Source: Cohnella mopanensis (GTDB lineage Bacteria > Bacillota > Bacilli > Paenibacillales > Paenibacillaceae). From it: 64,000 bases of DNA. This document shows positions 1-7,718 of this stretch, in pieces; the first letter of the stretch is position 1, and each line of letters begins with the position of its first letter. The notes beneath the pieces are model-generated. The model was not told the origin of the DNA. It worked only from the letters and a program-made list of their open reading frames with translations, and did no database searches. The translations under genes were made by a program, and so were the position numbers. The DNA lies in NCBI RefSeq assembly GCF_022352055.1, contig NZ_JAKRWM010000001.1, positions 372,001-436,000 on the forward strand. The letters run 5' to 3'.

Positions 1-432
1 TTGAAATTGGACAATCAGCTCTGTTTCGCGGTGTATGCTTGCTCCCGTGAAATCACAAAATTGTATCAGCCTCTCCTACGGGAGCTAGGGTTAACCTATA
101 CGCAGTATATTACGATGCTTGCGTTGTGGGAGGAAGACCATGTATCGGTCAAACATCTGGGGCAGCGATTATATTTGGACTCGGGCACGTTAACGCCATT
201 GTTGAAGAAGCTGGAGCATTTGCAGTTGATTACCCGCGAGAGGGATAAGCAAGATGAACGAAGCGTCATTATTGCTTTGACCGAGCAAGGCGTTCAATTA
301 CAAGAACGTGCCCTGAACATTCCCGAGAAGCTGTTCTGTCAGGTTGGCGTTCCGACTCGACAATTGGACGCGCTGAGAACGCAATTAACGGAAATTATGA
401 ACAAAGTACAGCTGATTCCGCAAAATCCATAA
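1..432 (+). CDS. ohrR: MarR-family organic peroxide sensor OhrR
   Basis: This is a winged-helix MarR-family repressor that senses organic hydroperoxides through a reactive cysteine. The N-terminal stretch NQLCFAVYACSREITKLY matches OhrR; the Cys at residue 8 here aligns with the sensing Cys15 of Bacillus subtilis OhrR, and a second Cys lies six residues later. The recognition-helix region LYLDSGTLTPLLKKLE and the wing DERSVIIALT are typical. The frame opens with TTG at base 1, so the window edge probably cuts off a few N-terminal residues (B. subtilis OhrR has seven more before this point). It is followed after 27 bases by a glutathione peroxidase gene, which fits a shared peroxide-defence operon; the usual OhrR partner, ohrA, is not visible. 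Family assignment is firm; the exact start is not. Confidence 0.9.
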   Translation: MKLDNQLCFAVYACSREITKLYQPLLRELGLTYTQYITMLALWEEDHVSVKHLGQRLYLDSGTLTPLLKKLEHLQLITRERDKQDERSVIIALTEQGVQLQERALNIPEKLFCQVGVPTRQLDALRTQLTEIMNKVQLIPQNP

Positions 433-459
433 AACATGCCCTTTAGGAGGCCAACAGTA

Positions 460-927
460 ATGTCCATTTATTCATATTCAACACGTAAAGCGAACGGCGA
501 GTCCGTAAGTCTAGAGCAATACGAGGGTAAAGTATTACTGATCGTCAATACGGCAAGCGAGTGCGGATTTACGCCGCAATACACGGATTTGCAAGGCTTG
601 TACGATACTTACGGAGACCAAGGATTCGTCGTACTCGGATTTCCTTGCAACCAATTCGGAGGGCAAGAGCCTGGCACGGCTGCGGAAGTGGAATCGTTCT
701 GCAGTTTGAACTTCGGAGTTAACTTTCCCCTCTTCGAGAAAGTAGAAGTGAAAGGCCCGGGCGCGGATCCGCTCTTCAACTATTTAACGGAACAGACGGG
801 CGGAGAGATCAAGTGGAATTTCACGAAATTTCTAGTCGACCGCCAAGGCCGAGTCTTACAACAGTTTGATTCATCGGTCAAACCGTTAGAAATCGGACAG
901 GACATCGAGAAATTGCTCGCGGAATAA
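460..927 (+). CDS. Glutathione peroxidase family protein (thiol peroxidase)
   Basis: A 155-residue Gpx-family peroxidase that reduces hydrogen or organic peroxides, in bacteria usually with thioredoxin. Visible are the peroxidatic Cys35 in NTASECGFTPQY, the GFPCNQFGGQEPG motif carrying the conserved Gln, and the Trp/Asn signature KWNFTKFLVD; together these give the Cys-Gln-Trp-Asn catalytic set. It has Cys rather than selenocysteine. I place the start at the ATG at 460, nine bases after AGGAGG (445-450), not at the in-frame ATG at 436. It lies directly downstream of ohrR and ends at a strong terminator, so the two are probably co-transcribed and peroxide-induced. Confidence 0.93.
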   Translation: MSIYSYSTRKANGESVSLEQYEGKVLLIVNTASECGFTPQYTDLQGLYDTYGDQGFVVLGFPCNQFGGQEPGTAAEVESFCSLNFGVNFPLFEKVEVKGPGADPLFNYLTEQTGGEIKWNFTKFLVDRQGRVLQQFDSSVKPLEIGQDIEKLLAE

Positions 928-937
928 CTAAGCAAAG

Positions 938-960
938 AAGGGAGGCCTCTGGCCTCCCTT
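938..960. terminator. Bidirectional terminator between gpx and the response regulator
   Basis: A perfect hairpin with 10-bp arms (AAGGGAGGCC / GGCCTCCCTT) and a 3-nt loop sits between two convergent genes. It overlaps the stop codon of the minus-strand response regulator. The T-run on either side is short, so efficiency is uncertain. Confidence 0.7.
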
Positions 961-2072
961 TAACGATTGATCTGTTCAAGCCATTGTTGAAGGGCAGGAG
1001 ATGGGGCAATGCCGTACTCCTCCTGGAGCATGGAACATAACTGTTCGAATTTTTTGTTGACCAAATGAAGATCCCCGTTATTGGCATGAAGCTTCATGGA
1101 GAGGACATAAATCTCTTCGAGGAACGGAAACCTCTTCTCGATCATTTCATATAGCTTAAGCGCTTCTTTATCATCCCCGGCTTGTTGGTATAACCCGCCG
1201 ACTTCGATGGCGTGGCCATACCAAATATCGCGTAATCTCTGCTTCTCGTTCTCCGCCCACAAATACTCGTGCTCATGTAAGTAATCGCCCTTGTTGTCTT
1301 CAAGCCATTGAATATGCTGAGGTGCCGTCTCCAATGTCAATTCAGGCAACCTCTCGCGAGCGTTCTCCCATTCTTGAACGTCGTATACGTTGTTGCCCAT
1401 ATCCAAGTAATAATCGCTGCCGCTATTGGTGAGCCGAATCGTGATTCCTGCGCTCTCAAGCGATTTGCGGAGCTGATAAATCGTCGTATATAGCTGAGTG
1501 TACGCTTTCTTATACTCCGTATCCGGCCACATGAGATCGAGAAGAATATCTTTCCGGACGGGCTGATTTCTCTTATAGACCAAATAAGCGAACAGTTCTT
1601 TGGTACGTACGGTACGCCAAGCAAACGGTTCGGATTTGCCATATTCGAGATGAAGCTTCTGAAAACAGTTTACGGTAGTGATGGTAAGTTCCGATGCATC
1701 TTCAGCCAGGTTAGGTTGAACTTGCATAAGCCTTATAATCGTCTGTTGCAATCGTTCCGAATTGATCGGCTTGAGGATATAGTCAAGAGCGGCCAATTCG
1801 AAGGCTTTCACGGCATACTCGGCATACGCTGTAACGAAAACGATATTGATCGAGGGATCTATTTTCTGAATTCGCTCGGCAGCTTCAATTCCCGAAATTT
1901 CCGGCATATCGATATCCAAGAACACGACATCGGGTTTTACGCTATGGAGTTGTTCTAACGCATCGCTAGCCAAGCGATAGGTGCCTGCAATCTCTATGCC
2001 GTTGATTTTACTTAATTGTCGTTCTAAATCTCTTAGCGCCAAATTTTCATCGTCTATCACTATCGCTTTCAT
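960..2072 (-). CDS. Response regulator with SARP-like DNA-binding and BTAD domains
   Basis: A 370-residue response regulator. Residues 1-120 are a receiver domain: acidic pocket D7/D8, phospho-acceptor D53 in FLDIDMPEISG, Thr in FVTAY and Lys in ILKPI. Residues about 150-230 form a winged-helix domain of the SARP/OmpR type (RTKELFAYLVYKRNQPVRKDIL), and the rest (about 240-370) is a helical bacterial transcriptional activation domain with TPR-like repeats. The ribosome binding site AAGGAAGG lies just upstream. No kinase gene is adjacent. Regulators of this build in Paenibacillaceae are, as far as I recall, usually next to large 7TM hybrid kinases; such a kinase occurs in this window at 31771-34857, so a partnership is possible but only inferred. 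Confidence 0.88.
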   Translation of the reverse strand: MKAIVIDDENLALRDLERQLSKINGIEIAGTYRLASDALEQLHSVKPDVVFLDIDMPEISGIEAAERIQKIDPSINIVFVTAYAEYAVKAFELAALDYILKPINSERLQQTIIRLMQVQPNLAEDASELTITTVNCFQKLHLEYGKSEPFAWRTVRTKELFAYLVYKRNQPVRKDILLDLMWPDTEYKKAYTQLYTTIYQLRKSLESAGITIRLTNSGSDYYLDMGNNVYDVQEWENARERLPELTLETAPQHIQWLEDNKGDYLHEHEYLWAENEKQRLRDIWYGHAIEVGGLYQQAGDDKEALKLYEMIEKRFPFLEEIYVLSMKLHANNGDLHLVNKKFEQLCSMLQEEYGIAPSPALQQWLEQINR

Positions 2073-2155
2073 CCGTGCTTCCTTCCTTCGTTGCGTTTAC
2101 TCTCTTTCATTTATCGACGTAAAGGATCGTCAAGTTTAGTATTTCAGGGCGTCTT

Positions 2156-2183
2156 TTGCAACTTGTAACAATCCGCACATAAT
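2156..2183 (+). promoter_or_regulatory. Putative SigA promoter of ald
   Basis: TTGCAA (2156-2161), a 16-base spacer and CATAAT (2178-2183), about 57 bases before the ald start, in the divergent region shared with the response regulator. Match by eye only. Confidence 0.4.
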
Positions 2184-2239
2184 TTTGTTAGCCGGGGAAA
2201 ATGTAATGGAGATAGATATCGGGATGGGGTGGGATGAAG

Positions 2240-3355
2240 ATGATTATCGGATTGCCTAAGGAAATCAAGAAACAAGAGTACCGCGTCGCGCTTACTCCAG
2301 CGGGCTGCGAGATGATCGTCCAGCAAGGGCAGAAAGTTATCGTTCAACGGGGAGCCGGATTAGGAAGCGGCTTTGCGGACGAGGAATATGAAATAGCTGG
2401 AGCGAGCCTCGCTGCCGAAGCAACCGAAGTATGGACAACAGCGGACATGATCGTGAAGGTGAAAGAGCCGCTTCCCGAGGAATTTGCTTATTTCCGCAAT
2501 GGTCAAATCTTGTTTACTTATTTGCATCTGGCTGCCGCTCCTGAACTGGCGCAGTCATTAGTGGATAAGAGGGTAACGGCGATCGCATACGAGACCATTC
2601 AAGCGCCTAATGGCAGCTTGCCTTTATTAACCCCGATGAGCGAAGTGGCAGGCCGCATGTCCGTTCAGGAGGGGGCTAAATATTTAGAAGCGTTTCAAGG
2701 AGGCCGAGGAGTGCTTCTGGGCGGCGTTCCCGGCGTACCTCCGGCTGAAGTCATCATTCTGGGCGGAGGCATCGTCGGAACGAATGCCGCCAAGATGGCG
2801 CTTGGTCTTGGGGCGGAGGTTGTCGTGCTGGAGAAAAGCGGAGACCGTATGCGTTATTTGGATGACGTATTTCAAGGCCGTCTCCGCACCTTGATGAGTA
2901 ATCCTTATAATATCGCCCAAGCGGTCCGTAAGGCGGATTTGCTGATCGGAGCGGTACTCGTGCCGGGCGCCCGGGCTCCTCGGCTTGTTACGGAAGATAT
3001 GGTCAAGACGATGAAAAAAGGAGCCGTTATCGTTGATGTAGCCGTGGACCAAGGAGGTTCCATCGAGACGATCGATCGCGTGACGACCCACGAGAATCCG
3101 ATATACGAGAAACACGGGGTTATTCATTACGCCGTCGCCAATATGCCCGGAGCGGTTCCGCGCACTTCGACTCTAGCGCTTACCAACGTGACGATCGACT
3201 ACGTTTTGCAGCTTGCGGCTAAAGGCTTCCAGAATACGGTTCATACCAACTCCATGCTGGCACTGGGCGTGAATGTTTACCGGGGCGCGATCACCCACCC
3301 GCAGGTCGCCGATGCCATAGGTCAACCCTACACGCCGCTCGAGAGCTTGTGGTGA
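2240..3355 (+). CDS. ald: Alanine dehydrogenase
   Basis: NAD-dependent alanine dehydrogenase (L-alanine to pyruvate and ammonia), cytoplasmic, used for alanine catabolism and important for sporulation in bacilli. The N-terminus MIIGLPKEIKKQEYRVALTP carries the substrate-binding Arg and the Lys/His region; HLAAAP follows. The NAD-binding Rossmann motif is ILGGGIVGTNAAKMALGLGA (residues about 170-190). Length (371 aa) fits the family. I chose the ATG at 2240, six bases after a GGGGTGGG ribosome binding site, and not the ATG at 2234, which would abut that site; the chosen N-terminus also matches homologues. Confidence 0.95.
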   Translation: MIIGLPKEIKKQEYRVALTPAGCEMIVQQGQKVIVQRGAGLGSGFADEEYEIAGASLAAEATEVWTTADMIVKVKEPLPEEFAYFRNGQILFTYLHLAAAPELAQSLVDKRVTAIAYETIQAPNGSLPLLTPMSEVAGRMSVQEGAKYLEAFQGGRGVLLGGVPGVPPAEVIILGGGIVGTNAAKMALGLGAEVVVLEKSGDRMRYLDDVFQGRLRTLMSNPYNIAQAVRKADLLIGAVLVPGARAPRLVTEDMVKTMKKGAVIVDVAVDQGGSIETIDRVTTHENPIYEKHGVIHYAVANMPGAVPRTSTLALTNVTIDYVLQLAAKGFQNTVHTNSMLALGVNVYRGAITHPQVADAIGQPYTPLESLW

Positions 3356-3420
3356 CATGATTTGGTGCTTCTTCTCATACGGATAAGAAGGGAAGGGATG
3401 GACAAGAAGGGGAGAAGCGG

Positions 3421-3654
3421 ATGAAGCAGCCTATGGATAAATGGTGGGAGCGATTGCAGTTTACGCTCCTGTTTCTGGCGTTGACGGTATTCATTCATGG
3501 CTTTATAGGGTGGTTTCATAGCTGGTTGAAGCCGTCGGATCCTTATCGGGTACCGGAAGGAAAAGCTTCTAAAGTGTTCCGGACTGGAGAGGGAAGCAAT
3601 CCGGACGATTCTCCCGGCGACCGGCTTCGGTTATTTTATTGGCTAGGAGAATGA
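3421..3654 (+). CDS. yqzK: YqzK-like small membrane protein (DUF4227)
   Basis: A 77-residue protein with one membrane segment (residues about 11-30, FTLLFLALTVFIHGFIGWF) and a soluble tail rich in Pro, Gly and Asp. In Bacillus a protein of this size and build lies directly before xerD, and the same position is seen here; the length, the WW..L start and the DRLRLFYWLGE end fit DUF4227. GGGGAG precedes the ATG at a normal distance. Function is unknown in the family. Confidence 0.75.
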   Translation: MKQPMDKWWERLQFTLLFLALTVFIHGFIGWFHSWLKPSDPYRVPEGKASKVFRTGEGSNPDDSPGDRLRLFYWLGE

Positions 3655-3737
3655 AGGGATTCGGAAGGAATTCGCTCTTCTCGTGTGGAATACTGAACGA
3701 GTCCGGAATCCACGAGAGTGATAGGTAGGTAATGTTC

Positions 3738-4634
3738 ATGGAATTGAGAAGGTGGCTACAATCCTATCTCTCTAATCTAATCGAAGAACGAAGGATTTCC
3801 CGTAACACCGAGCAAAGCTATTCCGGCGACTTGACGGATTTTATCGATTACTTGGAAAATAACCAGATTGTTCATCCGAATGAGCTCAGGGCTCATCACT
3901 TAAACTCGTACTTGAACGATTTACGAACGGCAGGGCGATCTACGTCCACGATCACTCGTAGAATCGTGTCCATCCGATCTTATTGCAAGTATTTGACGAT
4001 ACAGAGAGCTGTCGATTATAATCCCGCTATTCAGCTTGAAGCGCCCAAAGCAGAGAGAAAACCTCCTAAAGTAATCGAGGTTAGCGAGCTGGACAAGCTG
4101 ATGGAAATGCCGGATACGACGAGTGAAATCGGGATCAGAGACCGGGCGATGCTGGAGTTGCTCTACGCGACAGGTTTAAGGGTGACCGAGCTTATGATGC
4201 TGGACATCGGCCATGTTAGACTGGACATGGGATTTTTGCTATGCTTGGGATCAGGGGGCCGCGAACGAATGGTGCCCGTTGGAGATCAGGGCACGTCATG
4301 GGTGGCTAAGTATTTGGAGGAAGTTCGTCCGCGGCTTGCTAATCCGGACAAGCCGAATGAAGCGCTGTTCCTTAACCATCTCGGTTTGCGATTGACTCGC
4401 CAAGGTTTCTGGAAAGTCATGAAGAAATACGCGAATCAGATGGGCATCGCCATTTCCCCTCATACGCTGAGGCACTCCTTCGCCGTACATCTGTTGGATA
4501 ACGGGGCTGATATCCGTGCGGTTCAGGAGATGCTCGGACATTCGGATCCCTCAACGACACAGATGTACCAAACTTCCGCAAAGTTGAAAATCAAGGAAGT
4601 GTACGAACGAAATCACCCTAGAGCAAGAAGCTAA
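3738..4634 (+). CDS. xerD: Site-specific tyrosine recombinase XerD
   Basis: Tyrosine recombinase that, with XerC/CodV, resolves chromosome dimers at dif. The N-terminal SAM-like core-binding domain (residues 1-90) is followed by the catalytic domain. Seen are the first Arg in [10 protein letters not shown], the H-x-x-R of [14 protein letters not shown], the His of MLGHSD and the nucleophile Tyr in TTQMYQ. The beta-hairpin lysine, normally in a G-K-G-x-K-E-R motif, is replaced: the sequence is [10 protein letters not shown], so Ser stands where the catalytic Lys (K172 of Escherichia coli XerD) is expected. The start at 3738 (298 aa) is preferred to the ATG at 3732 because of spacing from the AGGTAGG site. 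Position before deoB-punA supports XerD over other recombinases. Confidence 0.92.
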   Translation: MELRRWLQSYLSNLIEERRISRNTEQSYSGDLTDFIDYLENNQIVHPNELRAHHLNSYLNDLRTAGRSTSTITRRIVSIRSYCKYLTIQRAVDYNPAIQLEAPKAERKPPKVIEVSELDKLMEMPDTTSEIGIRDRAMLELLYATGLRVTELMMLDIGHVRLDMGFLLCLGSGGRERMVPVGDQGTSWVAKYLEEVRPRLANPDKPNEALFLNHLGLRLTRQGFWKVMKKYANQMGIAISPHTLRHSFAVHLLDNGADIRAVQEMLGHSDPSTTQMYQTSAKLKIKEVYERNHPRARS

Positions 4635-4660
4635 TCAACTATCGAGAGGGGGAACGAAGA

Positions 4661-5836
4661 ATGGCATATCAGAAAATTACCGTTATCGTTTTGGATAGCG
4701 TGGGTATCGGTGAGTTGCCAGATGCACAGCAATATGGGGACTTAGGCTCGCACACGTTAGGACATATCGTGGAGAAGGTTCAAGGGCTAGCATTGCCGAA
4801 CCTGCGTCGTCTTGGACTTGGCAATATCGCGAAGTTAGGAGATTGGGAGCCGGAATCTTCCGTTCAGGGCTATCATGGAAAAATGGCCGAAGTTTCCGTC
4901 GGTAAGGATACGATGACAGGGCATTGGGAATTGATGGGCTTGCGGATCGATACTCCCTTCCGAACGTTCCCGAACGGATTTCCTACAGCATTGCTGAGGG
5001 AGTTCGAAGACCAAACCGGAAGATCGGTCATTGGCAATAAGCCAGCATCCGGCACGGAAATATTGGATGAGCTCGGCGCGGAACAAATGAGAAGCGGATC
5101 ATGGATCGTCTATACGTCAGCGGATAGTGTCTTTCAATTAGCTGCCCATGAAGACGTCATCCCGCTGGAGGAGCTATATAATGCTTGCCGCATCGCTCGC
5201 AGGTTAACGATGAAGGACGAATTCTCCGTGGGCAGAGTTATTGCCCGTCCATACATAGGACAGCCCGGCGCCTTCAAACGGACCTCGAACCGCCATGATT
5301 ATGCCGTTAAACCGCCGCAACCAACGGTGCTTAACGCATTGAGCGCGAAAGGTTTGGATGTCGTTGCGATAGGGAAAATCAATGATATTTTTTGCGGGGA
5401 AGGCATTACGCGATCAACTTCGACTAAGAGCAATGAGGATGGAATCGCCGTTACTTTGAAGGAGATGCAATCCGATTTCCGTGGACTGTTGTTCACGAAT
5501 TTGGTCGATTTCGATTCGCTTTACGGGCATAGACGCGATCCTGAGGGTTATGGCCGAGCGTTGGAGGAATTCGACCGTGCTCTTCCCGACCTCATGGGCG
5601 CAATGAAGGACGAGGACTTATTGATCATCACGGCCGATCATGGGAATGATCCGATACATGCCGGAACTGATCATACTCGGGAATTCGTACCGATTCTCGC
5701 CTGGAGCCCTAGTTTTACCGGGGCGGGGCAGATGGCCGACAGGGCTAGCTTCTCGGATTTAGCCGCTACGATAGCCGACAACTTCGGAGTGACATTCAAT
5801 ACGCACGGTACAAGTTTTCTCGAAAAATTAAAATAA
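4661..5836 (+). CDS. deoB: Phosphopentomutase
   Basis: Phosphopentomutase (DeoB/Drm) interconverts ribose-1-phosphate or deoxyribose-1-phosphate with the 5-phosphates, in nucleoside salvage. Alkaline-phosphatase-fold manganese ligands are visible in [13 protein letters not shown] near the N-terminus, ITADHGNDP and [10 protein letters not shown] near the C-terminus, and the phospho-threonine region [10 protein letters not shown] around residue 90. Length (391 aa) is normal. It starts 26 bases after xerD and is followed by punA, the classical drm-pupG pair, so all three may share a transcript. Confidence 0.97.
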   Translation: MAYQKITVIVLDSVGIGELPDAQQYGDLGSHTLGHIVEKVQGLALPNLRRLGLGNIAKLGDWEPESSVQGYHGKMAEVSVGKDTMTGHWELMGLRIDTPFRTFPNGFPTALLREFEDQTGRSVIGNKPASGTEILDELGAEQMRSGSWIVYTSADSVFQLAAHEDVIPLEELYNACRIARRLTMKDEFSVGRVIARPYIGQPGAFKRTSNRHDYAVKPPQPTVLNALSAKGLDVVAIGKINDIFCGEGITRSTSTKSNEDGIAVTLKEMQSDFRGLLFTNLVDFDSLYGHRRDPEGYGRALEEFDRALPDLMGAMKDEDLLIITADHGNDPIHAGTDHTREFVPILAWSPSFTGAGQMADRASFSDLAATIADNFGVTFNTHGTSFLEKLK

Positions 5837-5859
5837 CGGGATGATGAGGAGAGGTCTTA

Positions 5860-6687
5860 ATGGCACACGTAACATCGAAAGCGATTATTGAAGAAGCAGC
5901 AGCGTTCATCCGTTCGACGACGGACGTTCGTCCGGAGATCGGTCTTATTCTCGGGTCCGGCCTTGGCGTTCTAGGGGACGAGCTGGAGGATGCGGTTACG
6001 ATTCCTTACGAGGATATTCCTCATTTTCCCGTATCGACGGTCGAAGGGCATGCGGGGGAGCTGTTAATCGGTAAGCTGCAAGGTCGTAGCGTCGTCCTGA
6101 TGCGCGGACGGTTCCATATGTACGAAGGATACGAGCCGGAACGGACAGCATTGCCTGTACGGGTCATGAAGGCGCTTGGCGTAACTACGTTACTCGTCAC
6201 GAATGCCGCTGGCGGAGTGAACTTGGGGTATAAACCCGGTAACTTAATGTTAATATCCGATCATATCAATATGACTGGGCGCAATCCGTTAATCGGGCCT
6301 AACGATAACGCACTAGGCGTTCGTTTCCCGGACATGTCCGATGCATATAGTTCTCGATTGCGTAAGATCGCCAAAGAAACGGCCGCGGAGCTGGGCTTCC
6401 CTGTACAAGAAGGCGTATATGTCGGCTTGCTCGGTCCGAATTACGAGACGCCAGCGGAAATTCGCATGCTCCGGACTTTGGGAGTCGATGCTGTCGGTAT
6501 GTCTACCGTATCGGAAGTCATCGTCGCCAGACATTCCGGAATTGAAGTGCTCGGGATTTCCTGCATCAGCAACATGGCGGCAGGCATTCTAGATCAACCG
6601 CTCTCCCACGAAGAAGTTATGGAGACGACGGAACAAGTGAAAGAACAATTTTTGTCACTCGTGTTGACGGTAATTCCGAAAATGTAA
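5860..6687 (+). CDS. punA: Purine nucleoside phosphorylase (trimeric class)
   Basis: Purine nucleoside phosphorylase of the trimeric, guanosine/inosine-preferring class (PupG/PunA). It splits purine nucleosides with phosphate to base and (deoxy)ribose-1-phosphate, which DeoB then isomerises. Motifs: phosphate loop ILGSGLG, VEGHAGEL, RGRFHMYEGY, VTNAAGGVN, GPNYETPAE and GMSTVSEVIVARHSGI. At 275 residues it is full length. It is the last gene of the xerD-deoB-punA run; a terminator follows at 6724. In related genomes a pyrimidine nucleoside phosphorylase or dacF usually comes next, but here a 17.5-kb surface island intervenes. Confidence 0.96.
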   Translation: MAHVTSKAIIEEAAAFIRSTTDVRPEIGLILGSGLGVLGDELEDAVTIPYEDIPHFPVSTVEGHAGELLIGKLQGRSVVLMRGRFHMYEGYEPERTALPVRVMKALGVTTLLVTNAAGGVNLGYKPGNLMLISDHINMTGRNPLIGPNDNALGVRFPDMSDAYSSRLRKIAKETAAELGFPVQEGVYVGLLGPNYETPAEIRMLRTLGVDAVGMSTVSEVIVARHSGIEVLGISCISNMAAGILDQPLSHEEVMETTEQVKEQFLSLVLTVIPKM

Positions 6688-6723
6688 CACTCATAACCAA
6701 AGATTATGTCTAAATCTAAAAAT

Positions 6724-6758
6724 GGCGGTGCAGGAGCATATTCCTGTCCCGCCTTTTT
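6724..6758 (+). terminator. Intrinsic terminator of punA
   Basis: GGCGG...CAGGA pairs with TCCTG...CCGCC across a 6-nt loop, followed by TTTTT. It lies 37 bases after the punA stop and closes the operon before the repeat array begins. Confidence 0.8.
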
Positions 6759-6782
6759 AGATTTTTGGATAACTTTCTGAAT

Positions 6783-7625
6783 GCGCCTCGCCATAGTCGC
6801 AAAATGCGATGATGAGGAGTAGAGAAAGGGAGCGCGCCTCGCCATAGTCGCAAAATGCGAGGATGAGGAGTAGAGAAAGGGAGCGCGCCTCGCCATAGTC
6901 GCAAAATGCGAGGATGAGGAGTAGAGAAAGGGAGCGCGCCTCGCCATAGTCGCAAAATGCGAGGATGAGGAGTAGAGAAAGGGAGCACGCCTCGCCATAG
7001 TCGCAAAATGCGACGATGAGCAGGAGAGAAAGGGAGCGCGCCTTCGCCGTAGTCGCAAAATGCGACGATGAGGAGTAGAGAAAGGGAGCGCGCCTCGCCA
7101 TAGTCGCATAATGCGACGATGAGGAGTAGAGAAAGGGAGCGCGCCTCGCCATAGTCGCAAAATGCGACGATGAGCAGTAGAGAAAGTGAACGCGCCTCGC
7201 CATAGTCGCAAAATGCGACGATGAGCAGTAGAGAAAGTGAACGCGCCTCGCCATTGTCGCAAAATGCGTCGATGAGGAGTAGAAAACGTGAGCGCGCCTC
7301 GCCATAGTCGCAAAATGCGACGATAAGCGGGAGAGAACAGGAGTGCGCCTCGCCATAGTCGTAAAATGCGACGATAAGCGGGAGAGAACAGGAGTGCGCC
7401 TCGCCATAGTCGCAAAATGCGACGATGAGGAGTAGAGAGCGGGAGCGCGCCTCGCCATAGTCGCAAAATGCGACGATGAGCGGGAGAGAACAGGAGTGCG
7501 CCTCGCCATAGTCGTATAATGCGACGATGAGGAGTAGAGAAAGGGAGCGCGCCTCGCCATAGTCGCATAATGCGACGATGAGCAGTAGAGAAAGTGAACG
7601 CGCCTGGCCATAGTCGCAAGATGCT
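6783..7625. repeat. 51-bp tandem repeat array 1 (17 units)
   Basis: Seventeen head-to-tail units of 51 bp, starting at 6783 and recurring every 51 bases to 7600; one unit (at 7038) has a one-base insertion and the last is cut short. The core is CATAGTCGCAAAATGCGAC, an imperfect palindrome with a GTCGC/GCGAC stem and a 5-nt A/T loop. It is followed by a purine-rich tail with several subtypes (GAGGAGTAGAGAAAGGGAGC, GAGCAGTAGAGAAAGTGAAC, AAGCGGGAGAGAACAGGAGT) and GCGCCTCGC. Because 51 is divisible by three and the unit lacks stops on the minus strand, long open frames exist there in all three frames; I do not regard them as genes. The array fills the gap between the punA terminator and the sdr-like gene terminator. 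A related array lies at 43505-44345. Confidence 0.97.
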
Positions 7626-7660
7626 GGCAAGATAAGTGAAGCGTCGGGATAATAAAAAGA

Positions 7661-7697
7661 CTGACTCAAAAGTAAATTACTTTTGAGTCAGCCTTTT
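7661..7697. terminator. Bidirectional terminator after the giant Sdr-like gene
   Basis: A perfect 15-bp inverted repeat (CTGACTCAAAAGTAA and its complement, one base between) flanked by A-runs on the left and T-runs on the right, so it works in either direction. It ends the minus-strand surface-protein operon and also blocks read-through from the array side. Confidence 0.88.
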
Positions 7698-7718
7698 TGC
7701 ATTAATGTAAGAATTAGA

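Noticed and set aside
3732-4634. xerD as the integrase of the neighbouring island
   Set aside because: It sits in the conserved yqzK-xerD-deoB-punA order, so it is the housekeeping recombinase.
6783-7625. Array as CRISPR
   Set aside because: Units are contiguous with no unique spacers of constant length between identical repeats, and no cas genes are present.
6594-7669. Three overlapping long minus-strand frames (about 280-340 residues) with repeats such as HFATMARRAPFLYSS
   Set aside because: They are by-products of a stop-free 51-bp unit (divisible by three); all three frames are open at once, no ribosome binding site fits and one overlaps the end of punA.
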